Of a DNA stretch of 64,000 nucleotides, positions 9,059-17,937 are shown piece by piece. Origin of the DNA: Pyrinomonadaceae bacterium (GTDB taxonomy: Bacteria > Acidobacteriota > Blastocatellia > Pyrinomonadales > Pyrinomonadaceae); assembly GCA_019186825.1 (NCBI GenBank), contig JABARP010000012.1, positions 259,532-323,531 on the forward strand, read 5' to 3'. The notes beneath the pieces were generated by a model, which was not told the DNA's origin, searched no databases, and saw only the letters and a list, made by a program, of their open reading frames with translations. A program made the position numbers and the translations under genes. Numbering within the stretch: position 1 is the stretch's first letter; each line of letters begins with the position of its first letter.

Positions 9059-10057
9059 ATGAGGCCATTGATCGAACTAGCACACATCCCTTTCTCCCTG
9101 GTCGAACAGGTCGCAACGATTATCGAAATGGGGACGCCGATCAACAACCGCGAATTGCTCGCCCTATGCATTGGGAGCGGGATTGACGGATTCGCGATCG
9201 ATCCACATCTGTGCCACGAAGTTGCGGAGACCGCACTGAACTTTCTCATTCAGGCGAAGTACGGCAAAGAACTACTTCGCGCGACCGACCCGTCCACCGC
9301 CTGCTCCGGCATCCTCAAACCTCTGTACAAGAGACTGCCGACGCAGTCTTGGCGGAGTGCCGCACAGGTCACATACCAGCAATTTTCGACGCCCGCCCCG
9401 ATCGCATATCTGGCTTCGTACCTGCTGAATCTGCACGCGGACGACGTCGTGCTCGAACCATCATGCGGCACGGGCAGTCTTGCGGTCTGGGCACGGGCGG
9501 CCGATGCGACCGTGTTGACGAACGAGATGGACGCGCGGCGCCGAGCGCTTGGGAGACTTCTCGACTTCGATCCGACCGGGCACGACGCGGAGTTCATAGA
9601 CGACCTCCTGCCCGAGAGCGCTGCGCCGAACGTGGTGATGGCGAACCCGCCGTTTTCGTCGAGCGGCGGGCGGGTGAAGGAGAACTGGAGCAGATTCGGA
9701 TTCCGCCACGTCGAATCTGCACTTCGGCGACTCGCGCACGGCGGCAGATTCGCGGTCATTCTGGGCGAAAGCGGAGCACCCCGAACCCAAGCGGGACGGG
9801 TCTTCTGGGACTCGCTCCTCCCCGATGTTCGGGTGACCGGAGCGATTGGTTTGCCCGGCCGGGAATACTACCGCAACGGCACCACGGTCGGCGTGACTTT
9901 GATCCTCGGCCGCAAGCTGACGCCCGATGAGCGAGAGTCCGAGGCGGTGGTGGGCGATATTGCCAATATTACTGCTTCATCCGTCGAGGACGCTTTCGAT
10001 CGGGGACTCGCGGCGGGGTTGCGTTTCAGCCCTCTACCCAAATCCATAAACAAATAG
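9059..10057 (+). CDS. DNA adenine-type (N6) methyltransferase
   Basis: The 332-residue protein has SAM-binding motif I (VLEPSCGTGSLAVWA, about residues 138-152) and the catalytic motif IV NPPF (about residue 200) of gamma-type N6-adenine methyltransferases. The N-terminal 100 residues are helical and may bind DNA. A target-recognition domain of restriction-modification type is not obvious, and no restriction enzyme adjoins. It stops directly before the ATG of the Strawberry-notch helicase (no spacer), a pairing commonly seen in phage and plasmid genomes. GTG 9056 or ATG 9059 can serve as start. Confidence 0.8.
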   Translation: MRPLIELAHIPFSLVEQVATIIEMGTPINNRELLALCIGSGIDGFAIDPHLCHEVAETALNFLIQAKYGKELLRATDPSTACSGILKPLYKRLPTQSWRSAAQVTYQQFSTPAPIAYLASYLLNLHADDVVLEPSCGTGSLAVWARAADATVLTNEMDARRRALGRLLDFDPTGHDAEFIDDLLPESAAPNVVMANPPFSSSGGRVKENWSRFGFRHVESALRRLAHGGRFAVILGESGAPRTQAGRVFWDSLLPDVRVTGAIGLPGREYYRNGTTVGVTLILGRKLTPDERESEAVVGDIANITASSVEDAFDRGLAAGLRFSPLPKSINK

Positions 10058-13000
10058 ATGTTATCCACTCACGACGAAATGACGGTGGGCACAGATGCGC
10101 CTATTTTTGCCTCGCCGGCCGCGGTGACCTCCACCGATGAGGACGCGCCGGACGCGACGGCTCAGACGCTCGCATATTCCCCGCATCACATCGTTGGCGG
10201 CTCTCCGCACCCGGGAGTCATCGTGGAGACGCCCGGCCTCGCGAATGTCGAGCCCCCGCCGATTCGCTACCGCCCGCATCTGCCGAAGGAATTGTCCGAT
10301 AGCGGACGGCTCTCCGCGATGCAGCTCGAAAGGATCATCTACGCGGGCCAGGCGCACGAGCAACGACTCGCCGACGGCTCCCGAGCAGGCATCAGCATCG
10401 GCGACGGAACCGGGACGGGGAAAACGGCGACATTGGCCGGTGTGATCCTGGATAACTGGTTCCAGTGGAGACGCAGAGCTGGCTGGTTCTCGGTGAAGGC
10501 GGACCTAATCGAAGCTGGGTCGGCCGAGTTCGCGAGACTCGGGCTCGTGCCGCCGATAAGGTCGATAAACGATTTCCCGACCGACGACGAGATCTCCTTC
10601 GGCGACGGGATCGTCTTCTGCACCTACCGTTCTTTGATCGCGCGTTCGAAATCGGGCGGTCGCCGGATCGACCAGATCACACGCTGGCTCGGGAGCGACG
10701 GGGTCGTGATCTTCGACGAGGGGCACAAAGCGAAGTACGCATTCGCGGACGATCGCGGCAAATCGACCCAAACGGGAGCGGCCGTGCTGGAGGTTCAGGA
10801 GCCGACGCGCTTCCCCGATGTAAGAGTCGTTTATTCCTCCGCCACCTCCGCCGGCGAGGTCCGCCACCTCGCATACATGTCGAGGCTGGGCCTCTGGGGC
10901 GAGGGGACCAATTTCCCGCTAGGGTTCGAGCAATTCGCCGAGGAGATCGAATCGGGCGGCGTGGGCGCTTTGGAGATGGTCTGCCGCGATCTGAAAGCGA
11001 TGGGCCGGTACCTTTGCGGGAACCTGAGCATGGGAACCGATCCGGAATCCGGTCTCGCCGTCGAGTTCCGCGAGGTGACCCACTGGCTCACCCCAGCGCA
11101 GCGGCGGATGTACGACAACATGGCGCAGGGGTGGCAAGAAGTCTTTCGGAACATCCACCGGGCTCTCGATCTTACGAATTCCGGCAAGGCAACACGCAGC
11201 CAGGCCGTCAACCAATTCTGGGCGGAACATCAAAGGTGCTTCAGGAATCTAATCACCGCGTTCAAGGTGCCAATCCTGATCCGCGAGATCGAGGACGCCT
11301 TGGGCCGAAAGGAGTCCGTGGTCGTCTCCATCACCGGAACCGGCGAGAGTCAGACGAAAAAACAGATCGAGCGGGCGGCCGACCAGGAAGAGGCGATCGA
11401 CGGCCTCGACTTCAGCCCGCGCGAGACGCTGACCCGGCTCGTCGCGAACTGCTTCCCGACCGCATGCTTTCAGGAGCGCACGAACCCGTACAGCGGAACC
11501 ATCGAATTCATTCCCGTTCTCGATCCGGATGGCAACCAGGTCGAGAGCCGAGCAGCCTTGCAGATGAGGGCCGAGCTACTAGACAAACTCTCCGTTCTCG
11601 AAGTTCCGGAGCACCCGCTCGATCAGCTGGTCAATTACTTCGGGGTCGAGAATGTGGCGGAGATGACGGGGCGAAAGAAACGTCTGATCCGCACAGCTTC
11701 GGGCACGCTTGAATATCGGCCCCGCCAACTTGCAGGCGTTCCGTCGAAGCTTGTCAACCTGCACGAGAAGAACGCGTTCCAGAACGGCGACAAGCGCATC
11801 GCGATCATGTCGGAGGTCGCCTCGACGGGCGATAGCCTCCACGCCGGGCATCATGTTGGCAACAAGCAAAGGCGTCTCCACATCGCCGCGGAGCTGAAAT
11901 GGTCCGCCGACAAGCAGATCCAGGACTTCGGGCGCACCCATCGCACCGGGCAGGTCGCGCCGCCGGTATATCTGCTGGTGTTCACGGAACTCGGCGGCGA
12001 GAAACGATTCTCCGCGACCATCGCCCGCAGGCTCGGCAATATGGGGGCCCTCACCAAAGGGGACCGGCGTGCGGAGAAGGCGGGCAATCTCGATAAGTAC
12101 AACCTCGAATCGAAGGAGGGCCGTTCCGCTCTGAATGTCGTCCTTTCGAGCATCATGCGGGGGAGCGAGATCGGCGGCATCGAAGATCCTAAGCAGGCGC
12201 TGCGCGATATGGGACTTGTAAAGGTGGTGGATGGTGTGGAGCAGGTTCCCGAAGGCGAAAGGACGAACATCCCGCGATTTCTAAACCGTCTACTTTCGCT
12301 CGAAGTTGACCGGCAGAATGCGCTGTTCGATCACTTCTACGAGACATTTCTCGAAACGCTCGAATATCTGAAACAGAAGGGAAAACTGGACGACGGGATG
12401 GAAGACCTGAAGGCCGCGTCCGTCGAGATCGCCGAACCTCCACAAGTGCTTCACTCCGATGTGCTCACTTCCGCGAAGACGGTCTACTATAAGCTCAACC
12501 TGAAAGTGGCAACGAAACCTGCAAGATATTTGGAATTATCCGAAAGCGGGGTTCATCAGTTCTTTCAGGATCGGCGTGACGGCTCGTTCGTTGCGGTCCG
12601 TCGAACACTATCGCACACCGATCCGGAGACCGGGGAAAGATATCAGATGTTCTCTATCTCGAAGCCGATAGGCCGGAATCTCTCGTACGTCCGCGAGAGC
12701 GAATTGAATCAGAAATACCGCATCGTCCCAAAAGCGAAGGCGGAGAAATGGTGGCTACAAGAGGAAGCAAAGATCCCTCCGTATGAACACAAAGCGGTTC
12801 ACCTTCTCAGCGGGGCACTTCTCCCGATATGGAAATACCTGAAAACTCTAAGCAAGGATGCTCTCGATATCGTTCGGACGACAACGGATGACGGCACCAG
12901 ACTCGTCGGCGTTAAGATTTCCGAAGACCGTTTGCGCGATCTGTTTCGTCATTTCGGGTTGCGGTCCGACATTCCGTCCACGGCCCCCGAAGTGCTCAGG

Positions 13001-13387
13001 CTGGTCGACTTTGAAAACAACACCGTACAGCTCGACGGCGATATCCGAATCAAAACGTCCCGATTCCAGGGGCGTCTGCTTACCGAGATCTGCCCTTCGA
13101 CCTTTGAACAGATCCGCGAACTTCGAGGAATGGGTCTGGTCAATATCGTACAAAGTGGAAAACAGCGGTTTTTCCTTCCTGAACGATCCCCGGATGCTTA
13201 CCTCGAGCCGATCCTGGCACTCTACTCACCCAAATCCACCGACATCGATTTTCTGCCGGAGTTGGCAACCGAGTTTCGACCTGTTGAAGCGTCCGAGCCG
13301 ATAGAACTCCCCGGATGGTTGGTCGAGCCTGTTCAAACGGAGATGATGAGTCTCAAAATATCAGAGGATACGCTGTTCGCGAGTTAA
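10058..13387 (+). CDS. Strawberry-notch-type superfamily 2 helicase/ATPase
   Basis: The 1109-residue protein carries Walker A GDGTGTGKT (115-123), Walker B VIFDEGHK (DEGH at 220-223), the motif III-like YSSATS, and in the C-terminal RecA half IMSEVASTGDSLHA and the arginine-finger motif FGRTHRTGQ (about residue 625). These identify the bacterial Strawberry-notch group (AAA_34 plus Helicase_C_4). The last 400 residues are a less conserved extension. Such proteins are frequent in phages and conjugative elements, next to methyltransferases, and are thought to remodel DNA or transcription complexes. The start codon abuts the methyltransferase stop. Confidence 0.88.
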   Translation: MLSTHDEMTVGTDAPIFASPAAVTSTDEDAPDATAQTLAYSPHHIVGGSPHPGVIVETPGLANVEPPPIRYRPHLPKELSDSGRLSAMQLERIIYAGQAHEQRLADGSRAGISIGDGTGTGKTATLAGVILDNWFQWRRRAGWFSVKADLIEAGSAEFARLGLVPPIRSINDFPTDDEISFGDGIVFCTYRSLIARSKSGGRRIDQITRWLGSDGVVIFDEGHKAKYAFADDRGKSTQTGAAVLEVQEPTRFPDVRVVYSSATSAGEVRHLAYMSRLGLWGEGTNFPLGFEQFAEEIESGGVGALEMVCRDLKAMGRYLCGNLSMGTDPESGLAVEFREVTHWLTPAQRRMYDNMAQGWQEVFRNIHRALDLTNSGKATRSQAVNQFWAEHQRCFRNLITAFKVPILIREIEDALGRKESVVVSITGTGESQTKKQIERAADQEEAIDGLDFSPRETLTRLVANCFPTACFQERTNPYSGTIEFIPVLDPDGNQVESRAALQMRAELLDKLSVLEVPEHPLDQLVNYFGVENVAEMTGRKKRLIRTASGTLEYRPRQLAGVPSKLVNLHEKNAFQNGDKRIAIMSEVASTGDSLHAGHHVGNKQRRLHIAAELKWSADKQIQDFGRTHRTGQVAPPVYLLVFTELGGEKRFSATIARRLGNMGALTKGDRRAEKAGNLDKYNLESKEGRSALNVVLSSIMRGSEIGGIEDPKQALRDMGLVKVVDGVEQVPEGERTNIPRFLNRLLSLEVDRQNALFDHFYETFLETLEYLKQKGKLDDGMEDLKAASVEIAEPPQVLHSDVLTSAKTVYYKLNLKVATKPARYLELSESGVHQFFQDRRDGSFVAVRRTLSHTDPETGERYQMFSISKPIGRNLSYVRESELNQKYRIVPKAKAEKWWLQEEAKIPPYEHKAVHLLSGALLPIWKYLKTLSKDALDIVRTTTDDGTRLVGVKISEDRLRDLFRHFGLRSDIPSTAPEVLRLVDFENNTVQLDGDIRIKTSRFQGRLLTEICPSTFEQIRELRGMGLVNIVQSGKQRFFLPERSPDAYLEPILALYSPKSTDIDFLPELATEFRPVEASEPIELPGWLVEPVQTEMMSLKISEDTLFAS

Positions 13388-13583
13388 CAATTGAAAGTGG
13401 TCAAACACCGTATTCTTAAAAAATTGGTCTTAAAAAAGTAACTTCCGGGTCTTATGCGGGTTTTTAGTTATGTAGGTTGAATAGCGACAGGTGATTCAGA
13501 CGCATCCGGCACGGAAGGTCCGCGGGGATCAGAACGGTTTGCTCGAATGAACCTCTCGTCGACTCCATCAGAAAATCCGCCTT
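13388..13583. other. Intergenic gap before the sigma-54 activator gene
   Basis: This 196-base gap separates the helicase gene from the regulator gene. It starts AT-rich (several A-runs at 13415-13440). I see no convincing terminator and no GG-N10-GC sigma-54 box. It probably holds the regulator's promoter, but I cannot place it. Confidence 0.3.
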
Positions 13584-14672
13584 ATGAACAACCAAATTAA
13601 TGTCACGACCGTCGACACAGTATCGTTGATTCTAGAGGAGAAGATAGCGTTATACGCCCGGGTGCCTCATTACGTGCTTATAACCGGCGAGCGGGGGACC
13701 GGCAAGACGACGATCGCCCGGCAGCTGCACGAGCAAAGCCCCAGATCGAAGCGGGAGTTCGTGAGCGTCAATTGTGCAAGCTTCACATCCGAGCTGCTGG
13801 AATCGGAGCTGTTCGGTTATGAGAAAGGAGCCTTCACAGGAGCAGCATCGGCGAAGGCCGGCCTGTTCGAGACGTCCGCGGGTGGGACCCTGTTCCTTGA
13901 CGAGATCGGCGATCTCACGCTGGGCCTCCAAGCGAAACTCCTTAAGGCGGTTGAAGAAAAACGCATCCGCCGGGTCGGCGGCACGTTCGAACGGGAGATC
14001 GACGTCCGCATCGTGGCCGCCACATCCCGAAATCTGAAGGAGATGGTGAGACATGGGGCGTTTCGTCCCGATCTTTTCGACCGCCTCAACATACTGCAAC
14101 TCGAGACGATCCCGCTTCGGTTCCAGAGGGAACGGATTCGCGAGCTTTTCGTCAAGGAGATGGAAAGGCAGTCCGAGACGGTTGGCCGAACCTTGCCGTT
14201 TGAGATCGATGATGCGGCGGTGGAAGCTGTGCAATCACTCGAATGGAGAGGCAATTACCGTGAACTAAAGAACTTTGCCGTGCGGCTCGCCGTCGAAGCG
14301 ATGGACGAAACCGCGATCACGGCCGAACTCGTCATTCAAATGGCTCGAGACGGTTGGGCAGGCGAGACGACAATTTGCTCTGCCAGCGAAGCTCGCTCCT
14401 CCGACATTTGGCACGAGCCTCGGCACACGAAGCAAAGCCTCGTGATGGTCACCTTTGATGCCGAAACCGATGACCTCGATACCGTGTACGTGAAGGCCGC
14501 GGCGACATTCATCGAGCATGCGTTGAAACAAAGCAACGGTAATCTTCGTCGTGCCGCTCGTTCCATGAACACCACGCATTCGACGCTTTCACGGATCCTC
14601 AAAAAGAACAACGAAAGGAAGGCTCGCATCGACGTGAGCTCAAACGGCCTTACTCTTTCGGCGGCGGCGTGA
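13584..14672 (+). CDS. Sigma-54 activator-like AAA+ regulator without receiver domain
   Basis: The 362-residue protein is an enhancer-binding protein with only a 30-residue N-terminus before the AAA+ domain. Walker A is GERGTGKT (35-42), the sigma-54 contact loop is an intact GAFTGA (82-87), and Walker B is LFLDEIGD (103-110). Towards the C-terminus lies a Fis-like helix-turn-helix (NGNLRRAARSMNTTHSTL). Lacking a receiver or PAS domain, it may be controlled by its own level or by a partner, as with PspF. It lies between the replication block and the PRTRC operon and may switch on the latter. The start at 13584 has no strong ribosome site. Confidence 0.82.
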   Translation: MNNQINVTTVDTVSLILEEKIALYARVPHYVLITGERGTGKTTIARQLHEQSPRSKREFVSVNCASFTSELLESELFGYEKGAFTGAASAKAGLFETSAGGTLFLDEIGDLTLGLQAKLLKAVEEKRIRRVGGTFEREIDVRIVAATSRNLKEMVRHGAFRPDLFDRLNILQLETIPLRFQRERIRELFVKEMERQSETVGRTLPFEIDDAAVEAVQSLEWRGNYRELKNFAVRLAVEAMDETAITAELVIQMARDGWAGETTICSASEARSSDIWHEPRHTKQSLVMVTFDAETDDLDTVYVKAAATFIEHALKQSNGNLRRAARSMNTTHSTLSRILKKNNERKARIDVSSNGLTLSAAA

Positions 14673-14942
14673 GCTGCTGGATATTCTTCTGGAATCCGTC
14701 GCTAAGCTCTCAGCTCAGTTTCATCCCTGGCGATCCAACACTAAGCCGTTCCTCGATCGGATTCGAACTCGAAGAAGTGTCGCTCGAAACCGCGAGTCGT
14801 AGTTCCCTCCTTTCAACTCCCATTTGAGCAATCTGCCCGATCCGGGCTTCCACCCTCAGCAGACACCCGTTTTCCCTCGCCTTCCGTGCGGAGATAGCGG
14901 ACGAAATGAGCGGAAGACAGCGGTGTGGAAGGAGAGGAAAGC

Positions 14943-16073
14943 ATGGACATTCTGAACAGCGGCTCGTTCGTCACGCTCGACAATCGCGAAAAGATCGATC
15001 AGCTCATCTACACCGCCCGGGAACTCGCGACCGAGGTGAGTCGCGCGGAAGGCTTCCAGAACGGCGGGCAGACCAATCATCAATTAGGACTCGAGATGTG
15101 GAAGGGGGCTGAGTACATGTGCAGGTCCCACGAGGAAGCAAACATCCGGAACCTATTTCTTAGCAAATTCCTCGAACGACTTCGCGAGATCGAAAAGGAA
15201 AGAGGTGCCCAGACCAAGTCGGTCGTCGCTACGCCGGATAGTAGTGCATTTATTCCGGTTCCGAAGACCGAGCCCGTTTCAACACAAACGCCTGCGATAA
15301 CGCAGGCGAGGCCGGAGCAGTCGCCACCTAACGAGGCCAGGGATGAGTACCTGGGAGTGCTTTCCGGTGAGGATGCCGAGAACAAGCGACCATCCTACGC
15401 CGACGAGTGCGTGCCGGAATGCGAAGCGGATATCGAGGCGATCGTGGACAGGCTCGATAATGAAAGTGCCGCCCCGGATGACAATCACCGATCCGGAGAG
15501 ATCGGCACCCTCGCAGTGCAACCGGAGACAGGGGCAGTCTCCGAAGTTGGTGCCATCGAAACGGCGGCGGACCGTTCCGAATCCGTCGAACGAGGCGGCT
15601 CAAACGATGTCCCTGACGAAGAAGCCCGTCCCGACCTGACAGAACCCGTTGAGCCGGAGTCGATCCCGTCGATCGTTCTGGCCGAAAAAGAGCCGTACAA
15701 CCTCGACGCGTGCACCATCACTGCCGTCATCCAAGTGCTTCCGGAAGAGTCCGGGATACGCAAATGTGTTGTCAGCCTGCGAACCCACGATTTCGCGCCG
15801 GTGGTCACGGTCAGCGAGGGCGACGCCGGGGCGATCCTCCCGCACGTATCCGCCGCGTTGAACGACGCCTTGGCAAGATACCGGATCGATCTGCCCGCGA
15901 AAGCGGCCGACAAACTGAAGAAGCAAAAGCCCGCCGCCAAGAAACAAACTAAGTCAGGCGCGAAGCCGGCGAACGCAGCAACGGTTCCGTCCAATGCGCC
16001 AACCACGGTCGCCGGCTCTCCCGCCCCGAATCCCGAAACGGATCAAGGCCAGCGGGGGCTGTTCGCGTCCTGA
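14943..16073 (+). CDS. PRTRC system protein E-like
   Basis: The 376-residue protein has three parts: an N-terminal helical segment (about 1-85), a long acidic low-complexity linker (about 85-255), and a C-terminal beta-rich domain (about 258-325; ITAVIQVLPEESG, CVVSLRTHDFAPVVTVSEGD) followed by a Lys/Ala-rich tail ending RGLFAS. The C-terminal domain, the basic tail and the LF near the end resemble PRTRC protein E, and its place as the first gene before protein C fits that family. The N-terminal half and acidic linker are additional. The ATG at 14943 has GGAGAGG 6-7 bases upstream. Function is unknown. Confidence 0.55.
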   Translation: MDILNSGSFVTLDNREKIDQLIYTARELATEVSRAEGFQNGGQTNHQLGLEMWKGAEYMCRSHEEANIRNLFLSKFLERLREIEKERGAQTKSVVATPDSSAFIPVPKTEPVSTQTPAITQARPEQSPPNEARDEYLGVLSGEDAENKRPSYADECVPECEADIEAIVDRLDNESAAPDDNHRSGEIGTLAVQPETGAVSEVGAIETAADRSESVERGGSNDVPDEEARPDLTEPVEPESIPSIVLAEKEPYNLDACTITAVIQVLPEESGIRKCVVSLRTHDFAPVVTVSEGDAGAILPHVSAALNDALARYRIDLPAKAADKLKKQKPAAKKQTKSGAKPANAATVPSNAPTTVAGSPAPNPETDQGQRGLFAS

Positions 16074-16103
16074 ACCTACGCAAGAGTCCCAGGAGAATCG
16101 AAT

Positions 16104-16361
16104 ATGGAACAGAAGAAAGGAACACCGGCTTCTGAAGCGGCCGCCAGCGTGGAGCGCGTCACGGAGCCGAAGGCGACGATCAAGATCGAAGGGCAGGAGT
16201 TCGAGCTGGACGCCGCGTTGGCACAGGAGGACAAGACCTTGAAGGTCGTCCTCCAGCCGCACTTCGCCTCGGTCGAGAACGCGAACATCACGCGCGAGGT
16301 GAAGGAGGGGAAACTTACGGTCACGATCGTCAAGCGTGCCCAGCATAAGGGGGCTCGGTGA
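16104..16361 (+). CDS. Ubiquitin-like protein, PRTRC system protein C (Prok_Ub family)
   Basis: The 85-residue protein has a disordered N-terminus (1-22) and a compact beta-grasp-like domain (about 23-78; ATIKIEGQEFELDAAL, then VKEGKLTVTIVKRA). PRTRC protein C belongs to the Prok_Ub family of ubiquitin-like proteins, encoded next to E1, E2 and JAB genes. The C-terminus is HKGAR, so a single Gly83 is followed by Ala-Arg. Trimming by the JAB-family protein A could expose this glycine, though that is an inference. A strong ribosome site (AGGAG) precedes the ATG. The stop overlaps the next gene by 4 bases. Confidence 0.68.
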   Translation: MEQKKGTPASEAAASVERVTEPKATIKIEGQEFELDAALAQEDKTLKVVLQPHFASVENANITREVKEGKLTVTIVKRAQHKGAR

Positions 16362-16600
16362 ACCTCGAAACCCCGCTCGATCTATTGATCGGCGAGACGG
16401 AACGAGTGAACCCGGCGATCCTCCTGGCCGAGGAGTTCATGCGAAGAGACGCCGCCGACCTTCTCAGCGCGGATGAGATAGATCGGGCGGCGGAGGTCCT
16501 GAACGACGGCCGGGCGGAGATCGAGACGATCAGGCGTCAGATCGCGGCCTTCGCGAGATCATCCCCGAGTGCGTCGAGCCGGACCCCGATAGGATTCTAG
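16358..16600 (+). CDS. Small helical protein of unknown function in the PRTRC operon
   Basis: This 80-residue protein starts at a GTG that overlaps the stop of the ubiquitin-like gene (GTGA), implying translational coupling. It is acidic and predicted all-helical (LLAEEFMRR, LSADEIDRAAEVL, AEIETIRRQIAAF), with a short Ser/Arg-rich tail. I recognise no family. Coupling to the ubiquitin-like gene suggests a partner, adaptor or substrate of that protein. It ends 3 bases before the next start. Confidence 0.6.
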   Translation: MNLETPLDLLIGETERVNPAILLAEEFMRRDAADLLSADEIDRAAEVLNDGRAEIETIRRQIAAFARSSPSASSRTPIGF

Positions 16601-16603
16601 CCA

Positions 16604-17431
16604 GTGAGTGTACAGTTCAAGTCACCAAGTTCGAGCGAACGTGGGTTCGGCGAGCGGCTTTCGAGATCGCTCGAGTACCTAAGCTTCAAAGCCCGAAGTC
16701 ACAACGCTATCGCGTCTTACGAACTTGTCGAACGAGTTCTCTCCGAGCAGCGAAAGTACGTGATGTATCGAGAGATGTTCCCGGCGGAGTGGAAGCGATC
16801 AAGGGCAAGTCTGTACCGGCGCGGGTATTACACGAGGTACAGCGAGCGTGTGAACGAACTGTTCAATCTGGTCAATGAAAATTGTTTTCCGTTGCTGGAG
16901 TTCGCCTACGACGATCCGGAGAACGAGTTCGAGAAGTTCGCGATCCCGCCGATGAACGTCGATCTGTGCTGCGAGGAAATCTACTTCGAGAATCTGAAGG
17001 TCAGTTACGCCGCCGCGTTGATCTTTTGCGTCCCCGACGAGGCGTGGGACTTCCTGAACCATCGATTCAACTTGTCGAGAAGCGATTTTCCGGAAATAGT
17101 TGCCGATCCCCACCCGAACGTATGGGACGGAAAGAACGGCTGGCTGCTCGGGGAACTCTTGCGATTGGTCGATCACTCCACGGGCAATCCGTGGCTCGAC
17201 AGCAACTACTGCCAAACGGCCGATTGGTACGACTGGGACCGGGAAACGATCGCGGGGCTCACCGCCGAGTATGAAGCCGCCAACGAGGTCTTCGAAAAGC
17301 TTAACGTGCTCGACGAGATGATCGAGGTCGATCCGGGAAAGATGCTGCGGGCACTGATCGACTTCTGGAACACGGGCAAGCATCCGGGATTGGTGTTGCC
17401 ATCGCCGCCCGCATCGGAGAACCATCTATGA
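16604..17431 (+). CDS. Probable PRTRC system protein F
   Basis: The 275-residue protein shows no motif I can name. It is aromatic-rich and helical, with conserved-looking blocks such as LCCEEIYFENLKVSYAAALI and a C-terminal helix RALIDFWNTGKHPGLVLP. It is assigned as protein F mainly because it occupies the F position between C and B in the order E-C-F-B-A-ThiF and is of suitable size. It begins with GTG at 16604, and its stop overlaps the ATG of the ERF gene (ATGA). The function of protein F is unknown in the family. Confidence 0.5.
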   Translation: MSVQFKSPSSSERGFGERLSRSLEYLSFKARSHNAIASYELVERVLSEQRKYVMYREMFPAEWKRSRASLYRRGYYTRYSERVNELFNLVNENCFPLLEFAYDDPENEFEKFAIPPMNVDLCCEEIYFENLKVSYAAALIFCVPDEAWDFLNHRFNLSRSDFPEIVADPHPNVWDGKNGWLLGELLRLVDHSTGNPWLDSNYCQTADWYDWDRETIAGLTAEYEAANEVFEKLNVLDEMIEVDPGKMLRALIDFWNTGKHPGLVLPSPPASENHL

Positions 17432-17925
17432 ACAAGAGCGAAAGCATCGCCAATCTCGCGAAATCCCTCGCCCTGGTGCAGGCGAATCTGGCACCGGCGA
17501 AGCGCGACTCCACCAACCCGTTCTTCAACTCGACGTACGCCGATCTCACCTCGGTGTGGGGGAGCTGTCGCGAACTCCTGGCTAAACACGGGCTCAGCGT
17601 GATCCAGGGTAACAGCATCGGGGCGAACAACACGGTCATCGTCGAGACGATCCTCGCTCATGAGTCGGGCCAGTGGATCCAAAGCGAGCTGTGCATGCCG
17701 CTCGCGAAGAACGATCCGCAGGGGGTCGGTTCGGCGATCACGTACGGCAGGCGTTACGGCTTGGCGGCGATTGTCGGGATAGTCGCCGACGACGATGACG
17801 ACGGGAACGCGGCATCGCTCAAGAGCGGCAACGGCCATGTCCAGCCCCCGACGAAGAACCAGCAACCGTCGTACCGCCGCCGTCCCGTCGGCCAGCCCGC
17901 GAACGGGTCCGTCCAGGTCAGTTGA
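17428..17925 (+). CDS. ERF-family single-strand DNA annealing protein
   Basis: The 165-residue protein shows ERF family signatures: NPFFNSTYADLTSVWGSCRELL in the N-terminal third, LSVIQGNS, and the terminal YGRRYGLAAIVGIVADDDDDGNAA block. A Pro/Gln-rich tail follows. ERF proteins bind single-stranded DNA and anneal homologous strands, like phage P22 Erf, and serve phage or plasmid recombination. The gene is inserted within the PRTRC set, between the F and B genes, and overlaps the F stop by 4 bases, so it is co-translated with them. This ties the ubiquitin-like system to DNA recombination or replication of the element. Confidence 0.88.
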   Translation: MNKSESIANLAKSLALVQANLAPAKRDSTNPFFNSTYADLTSVWGSCRELLAKHGLSVIQGNSIGANNTVIVETILAHESGQWIQSELCMPLAKNDPQGVGSAITYGRRYGLAAIVGIVADDDDDGNAASLKSGNGHVQPPTKNQQPSYRRRPVGQPANGSVQVS

Positions 17926-17937
17926 CCGAAATCCGTC

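Noticed and set aside
10465..11712. Long overlapping frame inside the helicase gene
   Set aside because: Arg/Gly-rich product typical of a GC-rich shadow frame; the helicase frame has all the motifs.
13495..13530. Sigma-54 promoter before the island activator
   Set aside because: The GG and GC dinucleotides are 12 bases apart instead of 10 and the conserved flanks do not match.
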